64,000 nucleotides of DNA. Origin: Aquila chrysaetos chrysaetos. Lineage: Eukaryota; Chordata; Aves; Accipitriformes; Accipitridae. The stretch covers positions 4,685,501-4,749,500 of the forward strand of contig NC_044019.1 of the NCBI RefSeq assembly GCF_900496995.4, in the 5' to 3' direction. The translations under genes were made by a program, and so were the position numbers. The notes beneath the pieces were generated by a model that did not search any database, was not told where the DNA came from, and was given only the letters and a program-made list of their open reading frames with translations. Position 1 is the stretch's first letter, and each line of letters opens with the position of its first letter. This document shows, one piece after another, positions 11,044 to 24,090 of this stretch.

Positions 11044-14000
11044 TCGGCAAGACTGCAGACGGTGCCGTGGTTGAGCCACGCGGGTTGCCGTGAAATCGTA
11101 GCCTGGCTTTGCTGGGAAAGAGGACGTGGGAGCTTCGGGCGGCTGCGGTCTGCCAGGCTGGGGGAGCTCGGCTGCAGGCTGACTTGCCATGGCTGAGTGC
11201 ATCCAGCCTGTCTGCAGCAATTCCTCTTTCAGTTCTTGCTGGCGCTGGTGGGAGGACAGACTGAGAGACTTGAAACTGAAACCCACCAGTGGTGGGTGGC
11301 ACCAGCACCCTCCTCCTGCACCCATCCCTTCCCCTGCATGGGGGAGAGCCTGATGAAAAGATTTGGGTGTTACCAATCCCCGACCTGGCTGGCACCTCCT
11401 GCCCACACTGGGCTGGGGCTGTAGGACACATCGAGCCGTATGAGAGCAGAGAATGGGACCTGCTCCATCCTTTTTCTGGGAATGGTCTTCTCCCCTCCGC
11501 TCCCTCCCACTGCAGGGAGATGCTGGCATCGCATCCTCACCCCGTCCTCTGTAAAACCTCAGAGAACTGACCCCCCACCATGTGCATAGTCCTAAAACCC
11601 ACTGAAAATCCTTGTGAGCACCAAGACCCAACAGCTTTAATCTGGCCGAGCCAAGGACTAAGCAGAAAGCCCGGGGCAGCACACCCGCAGCTGGGGCTCC
11701 GCGCTACAATGCCCAACCCGGGAACAAAGGGAGGTCGGAGGCCGGGAACGTCCCTTCCCAGCCCCAGGGACATTAAACAAACCCCAAGAGACCATTCTCC
11801 CTTTGTCAGCCCCGCAGGTCACCCGAGGTTTGATCTACAGCCCAGCGTGGCAGATGGAAAAATTCCTGGCGAGAGTTTTGGATCAGGTCCCTGCCGTTTT
11901 CTTCTGGCCAGGGAGTTGCCGGCAAAGCTGCCAGGATGCCGCTTGCTACGGTGCGAACCCCAAAAAGCCCTGCCTGTCCTTTTGAAGCCCCTCTGAAGTG
12001 GATCGTAGCGTTTTATTTTCCCCACTCCCCTTCTTTCTGAAAGCTTTTAAGTCCTTCCTACGTCTGAGAATAAAAGTTTGAAGTCTGGCTGCTGAACCGC
12101 AGACGTGCTCATCAGCTCAAAGTCTGGAACCATCCTAAATTTAAGCCCAAACTGCACTGTGGGCTCCTGGGGTCACAACCCTCTGAGCCCCTATCACCCG
12201 CTCTGCTTTCAGCCCAGGATTTTAGCCCAAATCCCCACTTGCTGCCAAAATTTTGGCCAAGGTGAAGTTGTATTTCCACCGGAGAAGAGCTGCTGAGGGC
12301 TTTGGGGAGACAACCTCCCAGCCTGCGGTGCCCATGGGTCCGGCCGAGCCCGGGACGAGCAGGGACCCATCTGAGGGGTAAAACAGCCACATTATTTTCC
12401 TCCTACCACCCTGCCTTGTCAAAGCAGGCAGTAATATGCCCCAAAAACCGATTAAAAAGGTAAAAGCCTCACTTGGCTCTGCACGGCTGCAAGGTTGGCC
12501 CATCCTGAGTGAAGCAAAGAGCAGAATACTCACACTTGCTGCAGCTTATGTGCTTTAGGAACCCATCAATTTAGCCTTATAATTGCATTATAACCCAAAG
12601 CTATTTTAATGTTGCTATCTCGCTTTCCTAGGCTCTTCTGATAACCCCAAAGTTATGTACATAAATAACACTAAATGGCTGTAATCTCCCGTACTGCACA
12701 CAGAGCCTGCGCTGGGAGAAAGCGGCCAGGACACAAAGGTTGCCGTAATCTTGAAATACCTGAAGAACAGGGCACGGTGAGGGGAATTTATTACCTGCTG
12801 TCTCACTCTGCTCCGGCCAGGGCTGCTTGAGCCACAGGGGAGAAGTTCAAATAGTCCCACCGAGAGCAAATAACCCGGCCCCACTGGGGCTTTTGGGATG
12901 TTTTGGTGCTGTGCTGGTGGTGCAGACGATGCTGCATTGCTGGGCTTGGGCTCAGACAGATGGGAAGGGGATTTTCAGGGCTCACCTCATCCCACTGTGC
13001 TTCGTGGGACAGAGCTGATGCTGGCAGCAGGGTCACCAGCACTGGGGACATGCACAGCAGACGGTGCGAGGCAGGATCCGACTCTCCAGCATGCACAACC
13101 CAGCATGAGCCTTGCACAACATAGCTCCGGCACTGAGCCATGCCATGCCGAGGTGTCAGCCCACGACGGACATGTGGAGTGGGGTGACGGTGGGGACCCA
13201 CATCTCCTCCCTGTCCCCTGCACCATGTGCAGCCGGTGGGCTTGTGTGGTCCCAGAGCAGGATGAGGCCCACATGTCTGTCCCAGAACACGTGTGTGAAC
13301 CAGAGGGGGCTCAGTGCAGCTGGAAAACTCATCCCCCCCTCCTGGGAGGGGAAAGGCTGGATTAGACCCCCCAAGCCTGGGGCCAAGGGAGCAGGCTGGA
13401 GCGCAGCACGGGGCGCAGGGACAGCCGTATCCTTATCTTGGGTGTCCTTATCACAGCTGGGTACGCATGTCAACTGCCGTGCCGGGGACGGGCACACGCT
13501 GGCCGCGCACAGCTCTGGCAGCTCTGGCCCCAGCAGCATCGGCTGGAGAGGAGTCATCAGGCAGATGGGTATCACAAAGCACCGAGTGCCTCATCACCTC
13601 CTTTTTCCAGCCCGTGTCCTGCAAGGGGACAATTAAAAGGTCTTCCCTGAGTGTGACACATGGCGTGGGGACTCCCAAAGCTGCCCCATCTGGTTCAGGA
13701 GGGTGATGTTCCCCCAACACCCCCACCCACCGCTGGCACCCCCCTCCAGGCTGTCCTGCTCGCACGGGTGGCCCTGGTCCCACCCCGGCTGTGACAGCAG
13801 GCTGGTGGCAGCCGTGTCCCCTGGCCCCTCCGGCCCTGACGGTGTGGCGGAAAGGCAATTCCCACCGGGACGATGCAAGCCCCGGGTGCAGGAGGATGAG
13901 GTGCAGGAGGCACCTGCCTGGATAGTGCCAGGGGTGGTGATGGGTGCTGGAGGTGTGCAGCCCCAAGGGTGAGCCGGGTTCAGCTGGGCTCCATGTCCCT

Positions 14001-15060
14001 TCCCAACGCCCAACACCTTGTACTGGCATTTAGGCTCTGCCATACGGCACCTCCCGGCACCCCTTTACGCCAGGAAGCATGGCTGGCTGAACCGGCCCCG
14101 ACATTTCAAACACCCCCCGAGCTCCAGCGTGACCCGGAGCCACAGCTCAGGGCAGCCCTGGGTGCTCCCGTCTGCTAAATGCCCTCTCCATCAATACTGC
14201 ATCTTGAAATAATTATCTAGCACTCACACAGCTGCTCCTGCCTAAACAGACCTCTTCATCCTTCCTGACAGATCTGCCCGGCGTATTTACCCAGGAAAGC
14301 CTGGCTGAGGGCACAGCTGCATTGGGCGATACGCCGGTGAGTGTCCTGCCGTGCCAGGGGAAACCACCACACTGGTCTCCCCATCCCGCAGCCAAGTCCT
14401 CCCTGGAAATGGCCCCGAGAACACTGGCCCAGCCCAGCCGCGCATGGCTTATCGAGCTGGACCGGCTCCCAGCCGCCCGGCCAAGATCAGGCAGGGTCAG
14501 GCTCTGCTCTGTGCTGGAAAGGGACCCCCTCCCTGCACACCCCGTACCCGGCTCCCCCCAAGCCTGATGCTCTCCCAAGCCTGGGTGCTCTCTCTGCACT
14601 GGCAGGGCTACCTTGGAACACCTCCTTTCACCCTGTTAATCCTTCGAGACACGCTAAAGCGGCTGTCGAGCAGCTCTAATTCATACCCACCCGCCAGCCT
14701 GCCGGGCCCGGCATGGGCTGCCGATGGGCAGATGCTGATGCCACGCGGGCAGCAGGACAGGCAAGGGACAGTGATGGGATTTCATGACGCCCGAGCTCTT
14801 TGGGCGTCTCGGCATCCTCTTCTTCCACAGGGGCAGTGATGGAGCTAACCTGGTCAGGCAGCCGGCGCAGGGAACATCCCTGCATGGTGAGGTTTGCATG
14901 TCCCGCAACGCAGGGTATGGTGGGACCTGGGACAGACTATGGTGTGGGGCTGGGCTGTGGGGCAGAGCAATGGGGCTCGGTGGTGCCCCCAGCCCAGCCC
15001 AGGGTGAGGGGAGCCGTGGGTCTGGGCGAGAGGCAGCTCCCCAGGAGCCCCCTCCTTGGA

Positions 15061-15095
15061 AAGAGTTAATTCTATGATTCTGTGATTCTATAATT
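15061..15095 (+). mobile_element. CR1 LINE 3' tail fragment
   Basis: The stretch AATTCTATGATTCTGTGATTC followed by TATAATTT matches the tandem 8-base ATTCTATG/ATTCTGTG tail at the 3' end of chicken-repeat-1 (CR1) non-LTR retrotransposons in plus orientation. Only the terminal repeat and perhaps a few dozen bases before it are recognisable; no reverse-transcriptase frame remains, so this is a heavily 5'-truncated dead copy. CR1 is the dominant transposon family of birds and common in other sauropsids, which supports the organism call. Confidence 0.65.
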
Positions 15096-18000
15096 TAGTG
15101 AGGCAGGTCTGGCCGGTGGTGCTGGCCCCCCGAGTCCTCCCAGGGCAGGAGGGGGCACATCCACGACCACCACCACGCCTGGTGAAAAACCACGGGCTGG
15201 CAGAGTTTGGGGCTGGCAGGGCTCTTTCCCTTGCCATAAGACAGGCAGCAGGAGGCAGGAGAAGGGTCAGGATTCCAGAAGAACCCAGCATGGTTTTCCT
15301 CATAGGCAGATGTGCCACATCTGGAACTCACTGGCAAAGCTGGACTTGGATCCGAGTCCTGTTACAGGCGTGCTCGGATCCTGGGGTAGCCGATGTCAGA
15401 GCACAGCCTGTGCTCTGCTCGCCGAGGGACATCCCGGCACGGGCTGCAGAAGCCGGCGTGCAAAGGGACGGACTCAGCAGCGAGCACGGTCCTTTCAGGA
15501 GGCTGCAGGGAGGAACAGGCTCCTGCTGGCAGCTCCACCAAGGAGAAAACCTTGTGCAGAAGATTAAGCTTTACCCCAAAGCAGTCTGGAGGCAAAGGCA
15601 GGCAGCTGCCAGCCTGCAGTTAGAGCAGAGAGAAAAACCACCCCAACCCAACACTTTTGATCCCACAGCCCTTGGTGGCATGAGGTGGTGGCTGGCAGGA
15701 GCCCTGCAGCCATCCCGGCAGCTTGCTGGGCTCCCTGGTCCCACGCGGGGCCAGTGGTGGCTTTGCTGAGGTTTGGGGGACGAGGGGAGCGGTGGGCACC
15801 CCCTGAGAAGAAAGGAGGAAAGGGAACGAGGCAGCAGCCACCGACGGGGCTAATGAGAGGGTGGATTTCTTCAATTATAGGATAACACCAGTAATCCCGG
15901 CTTTCAAAGGTTTAGGCGAGTGACAACTGCTGTGGGATGAGCCTGCCTTCCTCCCACCCATGCGACGGCCGAGGAGCCCGGCGCCTTCGCTGTGCCGTGA
16001 ACCGGGGAGCGGAGCAGCTCCCCGCCTGCCCGCAAACACAAGCCCCGGCATCCAAACACCCTGCAGCACCCTCGTCTGCCAAAGGGTGCCTTGGCATCGG
16101 CTAAAAACCACCAACTGCCCCAGGGGAGATGGACCCTCCAGCCCAGACCATCGTGGCAGCTCCTGGTCACCAGCACGCTCGAGCAGGCAGCGTCTGCCGT
16201 CATCTCTCCCGGAGGCAGGAGCTGGCTCTTCCCGGCTGCCGGTGGGTTTTGCACTTACCTGGGGCTGCAGGGAGCTGCTGGGGCTGCCAGGGGATGGATG
16301 TGCCACAGGGAAAAGCAGCATGCCCCGGGAACTGGACGCATCCTGGTTTCTTGGGGGGTCACTGCCCTGCAAGGGGGGAATTTCCTTTACTCTGGCCAAA
16401 AAGACGCTGTCCCTATTGCTGGGGCAGGATAGCAGGGCGGCAGCGAGAGGGGCACTCGCGGAGCCAGATTTGAAACTTTGTTTTCCCCCGTTGCAGCCCC
16501 CCCCGATCCCCTGCAAAAGTCCTGAACATCTCTTTTATTCTCCGCATCCCAAGGAGTGAAGAAAGAGGCGCTTGGAGATAAGAAACTGGAGGGACGGCTG
16601 AGAGATGGGGCTTGGTTTTGGCACCGGATAAACCACGTTCATCCAGCTGGGAGCTGGCTGGAAAACAGAGCTTGTCCCCGCGGTCTCTCCTAGCTCACCT
16701 GGGCAGCTCGGGATGGCCTCGGGGCAGATGGGTTGAGGTTGGACGTAATGCAGCCTGCCTGGATAAAACAAGTCATCAACTAAATAACTACCGGGCAATT
16801 ATTGCTATTAGGAATGCCGACCGTCTCCAATTCTCTGGGCATTAATGGGAGGTGGAGGGTACTCAGCCCCTCCCAGGGTTAGGTCACCCGTGACGTGGGA
16901 TGCTGGTGAGGATGCACTTACTCACGTCGCTCTGCGCCCTCCGTCACGGGCAGCCCGGCCGAGCATGAGCCAGAATAGCAGCATCCAACCCCAAATGAGC
17001 AGGTTGGGTTCAAAGGCCGCCTTCTTCAGGAGGGCATGTTACAAAACCCCCAAGCTGCTTGTGGTAGGAGCAATCCTGACACTGCAGAGAAGGACACACA
17101 TGCTCTGCAGTCCCTCGCAGGTGGTTGTCACCATAGGGAAGGGCTGCGTCCCTCCTGCCTTCCCACCATCCACAATTAGGGTGGGTTTTTTTAGCCTTCC
17201 CAGGACAGCAGCACTGCTCGTGATCTCCTCGACTAAAACACCCCCGGGCAGACAATCATCCTTTTGGGGACTGATTCCTCCCGAGCCCCACTGCGGCAGC
17301 GAGAAAACCCCTCTGCGAAGGGGGACTGCACCCCGGATGCTCAGCCTTTGCGATCGGAGTATGCAGGGACCATCTAGGGCTGCAGGGGAGGAGGAGCAGG
17401 GGAAGAAACTGGCTAAACTCGTTACACTGGTGATATTTGAAAAGGGTGGTTAGTAAGTGGCATGTTAACATTATGTCCAGTCTTTAAGGAATGCATCCAG
17501 GATTCATTAGGGGAGCAGTAGTTAGGTGAGTCACGCTGCGGACATGTGGATTTAACCGGGATTTCAAGCCCAAGCCACCTGTAATTGCATATTAGTGGAG
17601 GGATGCTTAAAGTAATCAGCTGTTCCAGCCACGCCAGCCCGGTGGCTACGGAGGGGGGGAAGGGAGGAGGGCTGGAGGGGTGTCGTGCATCCAGGCCCTC
17701 CTTGGATTACAAGGCAAAAATGTAGGCCACACAATCACCCCGGGGAATGCGCTGCTTGGTGGCTTTTCCTTTGAAGGCAGGGTGACACTGCTCTTGCTGA
17801 ACCCGGGGTTTGATAGTGGCAAGATAAGCAGGGTAAATATGCCGTGGTGGCAGGAAAGGGCAACGATCAACCATCCCGGTGCCGTCGGCTGAGCCCCGGA
17901 CAGCTGGCCCCGTGCAGAGCTGCCCCGAAGAGAGAGGTGTCTCCATCTGTCACCAAAGAGAAACCTCCTGGCCAGGCAGGAGAGGTGGGAACGGGCTACG

Positions 18001-20190
18001 ACACTCTGCAAGAACAATGCGAGCTCTTAAGAGGGAAAATGCGTGTTCTCGCTTGTACGGGGAGAGAGATAACACATTACGCATCGCCCTGTGCCTCTCC
18101 TGGCACTGCTCCAGCCCAATGCCTGTCTCCAAAACCACGGCCCCACCTACAAGTCCTCTTTTCTCCTGGAAATGCCATTATTTCCCCTTGGCATCGCTGA
18201 AGGGACACGCAGTGGGTTGGGGTAGGGGGGTGCAAGGACACCCCATCCTTGGCCCATCTCAGGGCTCAGTCGTGCAGCAGCTCGAGGCTGCAGATTGACT
18301 TTTTCTCCTCCTTTCCTAAGAAAACATGACTTTGCGACGGCTGTCAGTCATTCCCCTTAATAACTTGGGATGCCAACAGATGATTTCAATCAAATTTGTC
18401 AGAGCCATCAAGTTTCTACAAGCTGAAATAGGTAGCCGGGCACGGGGATCCACCCAGACGAGGGAGCAGCAAACCGACCGCAGCTTCCACCCGAGCAGCA
18501 GCCGGGCGCTTGGCACACGTGCAGCTCTCACCGGCTACGGCTGACACCACGGCTCGCTCCACCAAAGCAGGAGCTGCTAGAAGAGAAGGAACGGGGAAGA
18601 GCAGGCACCTGGCAAGCCGGCATTAGTTTTTGCAGAAGCACGTGGGTTTTTTGGAGGGAGGCGGACCGCTGTCCTAGGTTGAGCAGGCGAGAGGCTCTGC
18701 ACAAGCTGATCTCTTCTTGCGATGGCCCAGGAGGGAAGGGAACACCTGAGCTTCTGATTTGAGGCTGGATGCAAGAAGTCAGAGGTGGGGGAAGGTGGTC
18801 AACCCAGGGGATTCACGGAGCTTCCCACTGCACCTCCTTGCCGCTAGCCAAAAGGTCTGCAGCAAACTGCATTTGGAGCTGAACAGGGCAAATGCCCCAT
18901 GCACAGAACAAACAAACAAAAAAAAGCCTTTTAAACGCTCGTCCGCCTCCACACCAGCTCTAACATGAGCTGAAATCCTATTTGTAATACAAAAGCCTGA
19001 ACCAGAACCTCCAACAGACAGCAACCAGGGCCAGGAGATAAGATAGGAGGGTTCAATGACAGAGCCCAAGTTGCACGCCGCACATTTCTCACTATCAGCC
19101 TTCACACACCACCCCCCCGCAAGGCTCAGCTGGTCCCCCGGGGCTCAGGACCGCGGCAAAGGGGACCGAGTTTGTGCCATCCTCCGGCAGCTCAGCTCCG
19201 TCCCAACCCCGCTGCCACGGCCCCGCCGGGAGCAAGCTGCCCTCCCGGTATGTACATATCAATGCAGCATTTGTCTCGTGCTTGGCACCAGGCGTCAGAG
19301 CACAAGGGTCCGTGTGCTGGATCGCCTAAACACAGCTATAAATGGAAAGAGGAGCCGTACAGACAGACTGTTCTCTCATTCTGCAGGATCTCAAATAGCA
19401 GAGTTAACACCCGCGCTGCCCGAGCGGCTACTGAGGAGGAGGGCAGCTGGGTAGAAAGCCTGGCGTACTACACGAGAAAGGCTAATTAGAAAGACATACA
19501 ATTTGAACGCCACGCTGGGTCTAGCTACCCGCCTGCATGTAGACGGTGCCACCCTCGGCATTGAGCCGACAGCTTAAGGACAGCTGAAAACAGGAAGGTT
19601 GGAGCAAGATGCTTCTTGCATTCTGGAGATTCAAGGCAAATTCCGCCCGTTTCAGTGATTTTGGAGCTCAGCCAGCTGTCCTTCCAGGAGAAAAGCTGCT
19701 GTGGGCAGGTCTGCAGATGTAAACCCTGCATCGCAAGCCCTAGAAGTGATCTAGCTGATACAACGCTAAGTATTTTTGGATGCATCTCAAGGCATCGATC
19801 ACCCACCAGCCCTTTGCAGAGGTGCTGCAGGGCATGTGCCGTACCGTACTGCCGTGCTCACACGCCGACCGCAGCGTGGGCTTCTCCACTCCTGACTTCA
19901 CTTATCTGAGCTGGGCACTGCCAGCATAACCCAGAGCAGGCTGCCACAGCCGTAACACCAGTGGTCTAAATACAGGGAATTGCTGGGGCAGAGCCACAGC
20001 CAGCCCAACACACGTCTTTCCTCGGAGCAAAGCTCTAGAGCCAAGGCTGAGAGAAGCGCTCAGGCACCCAGCACACACCAACACACCCATCACTAGAGGC
20101 CAAATCTCATCCACCAGATACTTGGGCACATCCTGACTTGTCCATCACCCTCTGTTCAAAGAGAAAAATAATGACAGACTACAGGCTGTG
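15096..20190. other. Intergenic sequence downstream of TENT5B, no gene seen
   Basis: No recognisable coding sequence. A low-CpG, AT-richer island at about 18,310-18,440 looks more constrained than its surroundings. The stretch from about 19.0 kb onward becomes less GC-rich as it approaches the distal end of the TENT5B 3' UTR. Confidence 0.5.
18310..18440. promoter_or_regulatory. Candidate conserved non-coding element
   Basis: A compact block of balanced composition lies within GC-rich, repeat-like DNA. It carries TGTCAGTCATTCC, TGATTTCAATCAAATTTG and AGCTGAAATAGG words, including close TGATTnnAATCA inverted half-sites. This is a guess from texture alone; no alignment was possible. Confidence 0.2.
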
Positions 20191-20211
20191 AGAAAATATA
20201 TGTTGGTTTTT

Positions 20212-20217
20212 TTTATT
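20212..20217 (-). terminator. TENT5B: Distal poly(A) signal candidate, TENT5B
   Basis: The minus strand reads AATAAA, followed by an A-run and then a T-rich TATATTTTCTC element. If used, it would give a 3' UTR of about 3.9 kb. The AT-richer character of the sequence runs on to about this point, which supports a long UTR form. Confidence 0.4.
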
Positions 20218-21522
20218 TGACAATTAACAAAAGAGGGATCCAAATCTCAGTTGTAAACATTGATAGCTCCTTTCTGATCACAACTAGTACTTTCCACGAA
20301 CATCCTTTTGTATAGTCTGATCCGCTCCAACAATGACAAGCCGACTCTGTCAGGGCTTTTGCTGCTCTGCTCAGGGTCACAAATCCAGAGGCAGCTTATT
20401 CACCAGAGCATCAGCAGCCATCGGCAGGACCGACCACTGGCACTGAGAAGACAGCTGACAAACTAAGCAGATATTTTTAGAGCCACTCCCATACGCGAGA
20501 CACGCTCAGGGAAGGCAGAAGCTTCACGCTGGGTTGTGTGCCAGCAAGAGGCAAGCATCCCATCTCGCTGCCAACAGGTTTAGAGAGAAATCAGCTCTGC
20601 AAGAGCAGAGTCCTACTCGAGCAGGCGATGGGGACACAGTCTTACATGGTGCCAGCCCAGCAAGAACAACCCAGATCTGTTGTCAGAGGGAAGCTTGGCC
20701 CCGGACTGTAAAAATTTGGAGATGCAGAGCCAGCAAATTTGTCCCGAAGAGGGACTGGCATGTTATCAGCTCGATTGCTGCAGTGGAACCAGAACTGCCT
20801 GTAGCTTGACAAGGGGAAGTGAAACTTCATCTTGGGCTGGAGGGCAGCCAGACTCAGAGGAGCTTGCACCCAGCTACAGGCAGCCAGCTTCCAGCCATCC
20901 CATGGCCTGAACATCAGCAGATCCAAGCTTTTTTTGGAAGATAAACCTTTCAGAGCCTCTCACCCTCCCCTTTCCAAGAGGACCCACTTTGCAGGTGGGT
21001 CAGCCACACAAAACAAGCAAGTCTTAATTACTCAAGCAACCTTTTGCTGTTCAGGACCATCAGCAGGTGAGAATGAAAGTCATGGAAAGCCACCAGCAGC
21101 AGCAAGAGTCTCCCAGTACCGTCCCCAACACCAGGGACCTCCGATCCCCACCGACACCGAGCAGGCTGCCAAATCGGGCCACCCTCCCCCACCAGCAACT
21201 TGAGGAGCCACCAGGAAAAGGGAAGATGCACAACACTAAAGAACAGCGTTATAAATAGAAACCTCCCTCGGCTGCAGGAGTGACCTGCCAACAGCTACGT
21301 GCTTCCCAGGCTCCGTAGCTGCTTCAGTTTGAGGGACTAAGCAGCCTGACGTACAAGTAGCATTCGACCAGGTCCAGAACCAGGACCTCAGCTCGTTCCT
21401 CTCGAGGTGACCAGTTGGTTCAGAGCCTGGTTTTTGGTGGGAGTAGGGTCGGCCATCTCAATACCACACTACCCGGATGGACAAGCAAATAAAAAAAATC
21501 CAACAAATTTGAATACACTGTA

Positions 21523-21528
21523 TTTATT
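21523..21528 (-). terminator. TENT5B: Main poly(A) signal candidate, TENT5B
   Basis: The minus strand has AATAAATACAGTG followed within 30 bases by a GT/T-rich element (TTTGTTGGATTTTTTTT). Hexamer, spacing and downstream element are all present, making this the best-looking cleavage site after the TENT5B stop, for a 3' UTR of about 2.6 kb. Confidence 0.55.
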
Positions 21529-22355
21529 TGTAACAGATTCTAAAGAATCTAGTGAGTCTATGTCAAGCCCATCGCATGACAGGTGATACAGGTGTAGGAA
21601 AAAAAAAAAAGACATTTAAAACAAAATCAAGTGCCATTCAAGCTACTGGAATCTTCCAATTGCCCCCTCACAGGAGGCAGCACAGTATCACTGCAAGGTC
21701 TAGAAAAATTCAGATTCAACCCATTCTCAAGAGTCCCACCACACACACTCTGTAAATCAAAAGTGCAATCTCAACATAAGTTGCCCTGTCGAGCTGTTGG
21801 CTGTAGGGAATCTTTTTGCATCTTAAAGGGAAGGAGGGAATCTCAGTTTAGTGCGTCTATGTGTCTGTGGGTAGAGGGTAAGCAGCCTGTAAAGAAAGCA
21901 TGCTACACATCATCTATGTTCATCTGAAGTTTAAAATGCAAGAAAAAGAAAAAAATCTTTCCTTGAAGCCATGAAGGTGGCATACTTAGGATCTCAAAAG
22001 CAGCCCTTAAATCAGTTTTACCTTGCACTGGAAAGTCTCAAGCTCCCACCACACTGATTAGGCTCTGGGCACCAGGGAGTTACCGAGCTGTGGCAGAGTC
22101 TATACACCAGCCTTGTCCGTGAAGACAAAGCTGTTCTACGGGAAGGCAGTTAAACCTGTAATAACTACATTGTTAGTGACACTTCTTCAGCTCTGACTGG
22201 ATAGGAAGCAAAGCTGGACCAATTTCAAATTGGTTAGTTCATGTTAAGTGTAAGAGCCCCCACATCACTCCCCTCCCACCCCTTACGCCCACTCCACATC
22301 TCCCCTACCCCAAAAAAGGTAGCAATCTGGCTATACACATTCCAAGGATCTAGTC

Positions 22356-22361
22356 TTTATT
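22356..22361 (-). terminator. TENT5B: Alternative proximal poly(A) signal, TENT5B
   Basis: An AATAAA hexamer on the minus strand about 1.7 kb past the stop codon. The downstream element is weaker than at 21,523, so it may give a minor shorter mRNA or be unused. Confidence 0.3.
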
Positions 22362-24090
22362 AGAGCGTTCAATCTGCCCAGCTATTACAGTTTTGTCACA
22401 AACAAACAAAAAAAAAACCCCAAGTTAAAGATACTCAAGTATGTCAATCTCGGAGGAAGCACCATGAAGTCACGGTGTTTCCAGAGCAGCATCTCTAGGG
22501 AGCGCCTGCTTGCTCACCCACCTCTCCCTCCGTGCATAGTTAAGTCTGAGATGATGTTTCACGAGAAAGGGCATGGCAATCCAGGCACCTCAGTGAAAGC
22601 CTGTTTGTGCTCTAGACACCCAACAACTTCAAAGCCACATTTGACTAAGAGAGCCAAACCCTCAAGACACAAGAAGGTTTGTTTAGAGAAGACATACTTT
22701 TCCTAAGGCCAACTGACTTTTGCACAACTCCCCCCGCCCCAAGCTCCATTTCTAGCTAGAGAATGAATTTCAAATGCTATCAGTGGCTCACATGTGGAAT
22801 CACATAGCTGGAAATAGGCTGCTTTTGAAGATAGGACCTGCCCAAGGGCAGAGGGAAGATCTCCAGCCATAGGAGACTAGAGTCTGAAAGAGGTCTGCCT
22901 ATCTCTTAGAAGGACACGGGCTCCAGCCCCCATCACAGCAACAGCTGGACATAACTGACTAGTGAACTAGTTGGTTTGTGCTTCAAAGGACAAGCCTCAT
23001 CTTCCCAGATAACCCAGCTGGCCTGTGGCTTTGTGCATTAAAACCACACTGCATGCCAAACAAAAAAAAATAAGCAGCATTTCAAATTCCCCTAGAAAAT
23101 ACACGATTAGGTACAGTAGCCTGGGGCAGGCTCCTGGACAGATCTTCTGCCTCATTGTTTATATACACGGTTACATTTTGGCACTGCAGACTTGGGAGCT
23201 TGAGTAAATTTGTATGTAGGTCCCTGCTGCCTTTTCTCCATAAAGCTCTGCACAGCATTTTCCACCATGCACTCCCCCCCACCCCAGTGTCCCCAGTTTT
23301 AGGCATTTACACAGAGTCATTCAAAGCCCACCCCTGTTTATGCAACTCCACTTTGACAGCTATTTGCTACAGCTGGTCCTTCATAGGCAGCAAGCCATGC
23401 CAAAAAACCTCAGCGACACATAACCTGCGATCCCATTCTTGCTTCAGCGAGGTTACTAGAAATGATCTTACGACCCTCCCCACCCCCCACCCAACAGAAA
23501 CATTTTCCTCTTCAGACATCCCCACTCAAGCTCTTGGGATGTCAGCCCCTGCAAAAAAAATAAGGTTTACAGTACAGTTGTGTTTATATTGTTACAGGCA
23601 CTTAAACAGGATTCTTTGGTCCTTCAAAGGAATTAGCCACTCTGGCTTCTATCTTCAGAAACCACAAGTCTGCACACCCATAACACCTCCCACACTAAAA
23701 AAAAACCCACCAATTCAGATCCATTTCAGGGCAGCGCAGCTCTACCTTAGCGTAATTCTACAATCTCCCCTCACACACCCCCAACCCTCCCCCATTGCCT
23801 CCAGAATTCAATAAGCAATTGAGTCTTCCTGTAAACGTCCAAGTCATCTAGTTTCCATAACACTGCACTTCCCATCACAGTGTACAGCAGACAGGCCTCG
23901 TTCCAACAACCCCAGGAACAAGACACTCAAGCAAGAGTCCAGGAAGTTGCCTTTTGTTGCAGTTCTAGGAAGGTGTCGTTTGTTGTTTTTGTGTTTTGTT
24001 TTTTTGTTTGTTTTTTTTTTGCCCCCCACCCTCCCCACTCCCCAAGGCAAGAAAGTACCTTGGAGGACAGACCCTGAAGTTTGTCCTGGC

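Larger units (their letters stand above)
4546..15060. other. Intergenic sequence, no gene seen
   Basis: About 10.5 kb with many overlapping random open frames typical of GC-rich DNA, none resembling a known protein. TRNP1, the gene expected next to TENT5B from human gene order, was looked for by its conserved coiled-coil core and not found. Microsatellites occur near 6.75, 7.55 and 8.39 kb and a short GC-rich tandem repeat near 11.0 kb. Small AT-rich islands with homeobox-like TAATTG or ATTA words occur near 6.90-6.97 and 12.54-12.64 kb. Confidence 0.55.
21505..24090 (-). other. TENT5B: TENT5B 3' UTR
   Basis: This is the minus-strand sequence after the TENT5B stop codon, with no further conserved coding. 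It is noticeably less GC-rich than the genomic average here and contains U-rich stretches and several AATAAA signals, as expected of a regulated 3' UTR. TENT5 family mRNAs commonly have long 3' UTRs. A T-rich tract on the plus strand at about 23,978-24,019 (A-rich in the RNA) lies just past the stop. The 3' boundary is inferred from poly(A) signals; the UTR may extend to about 20.19 kb. Confidence 0.7.
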
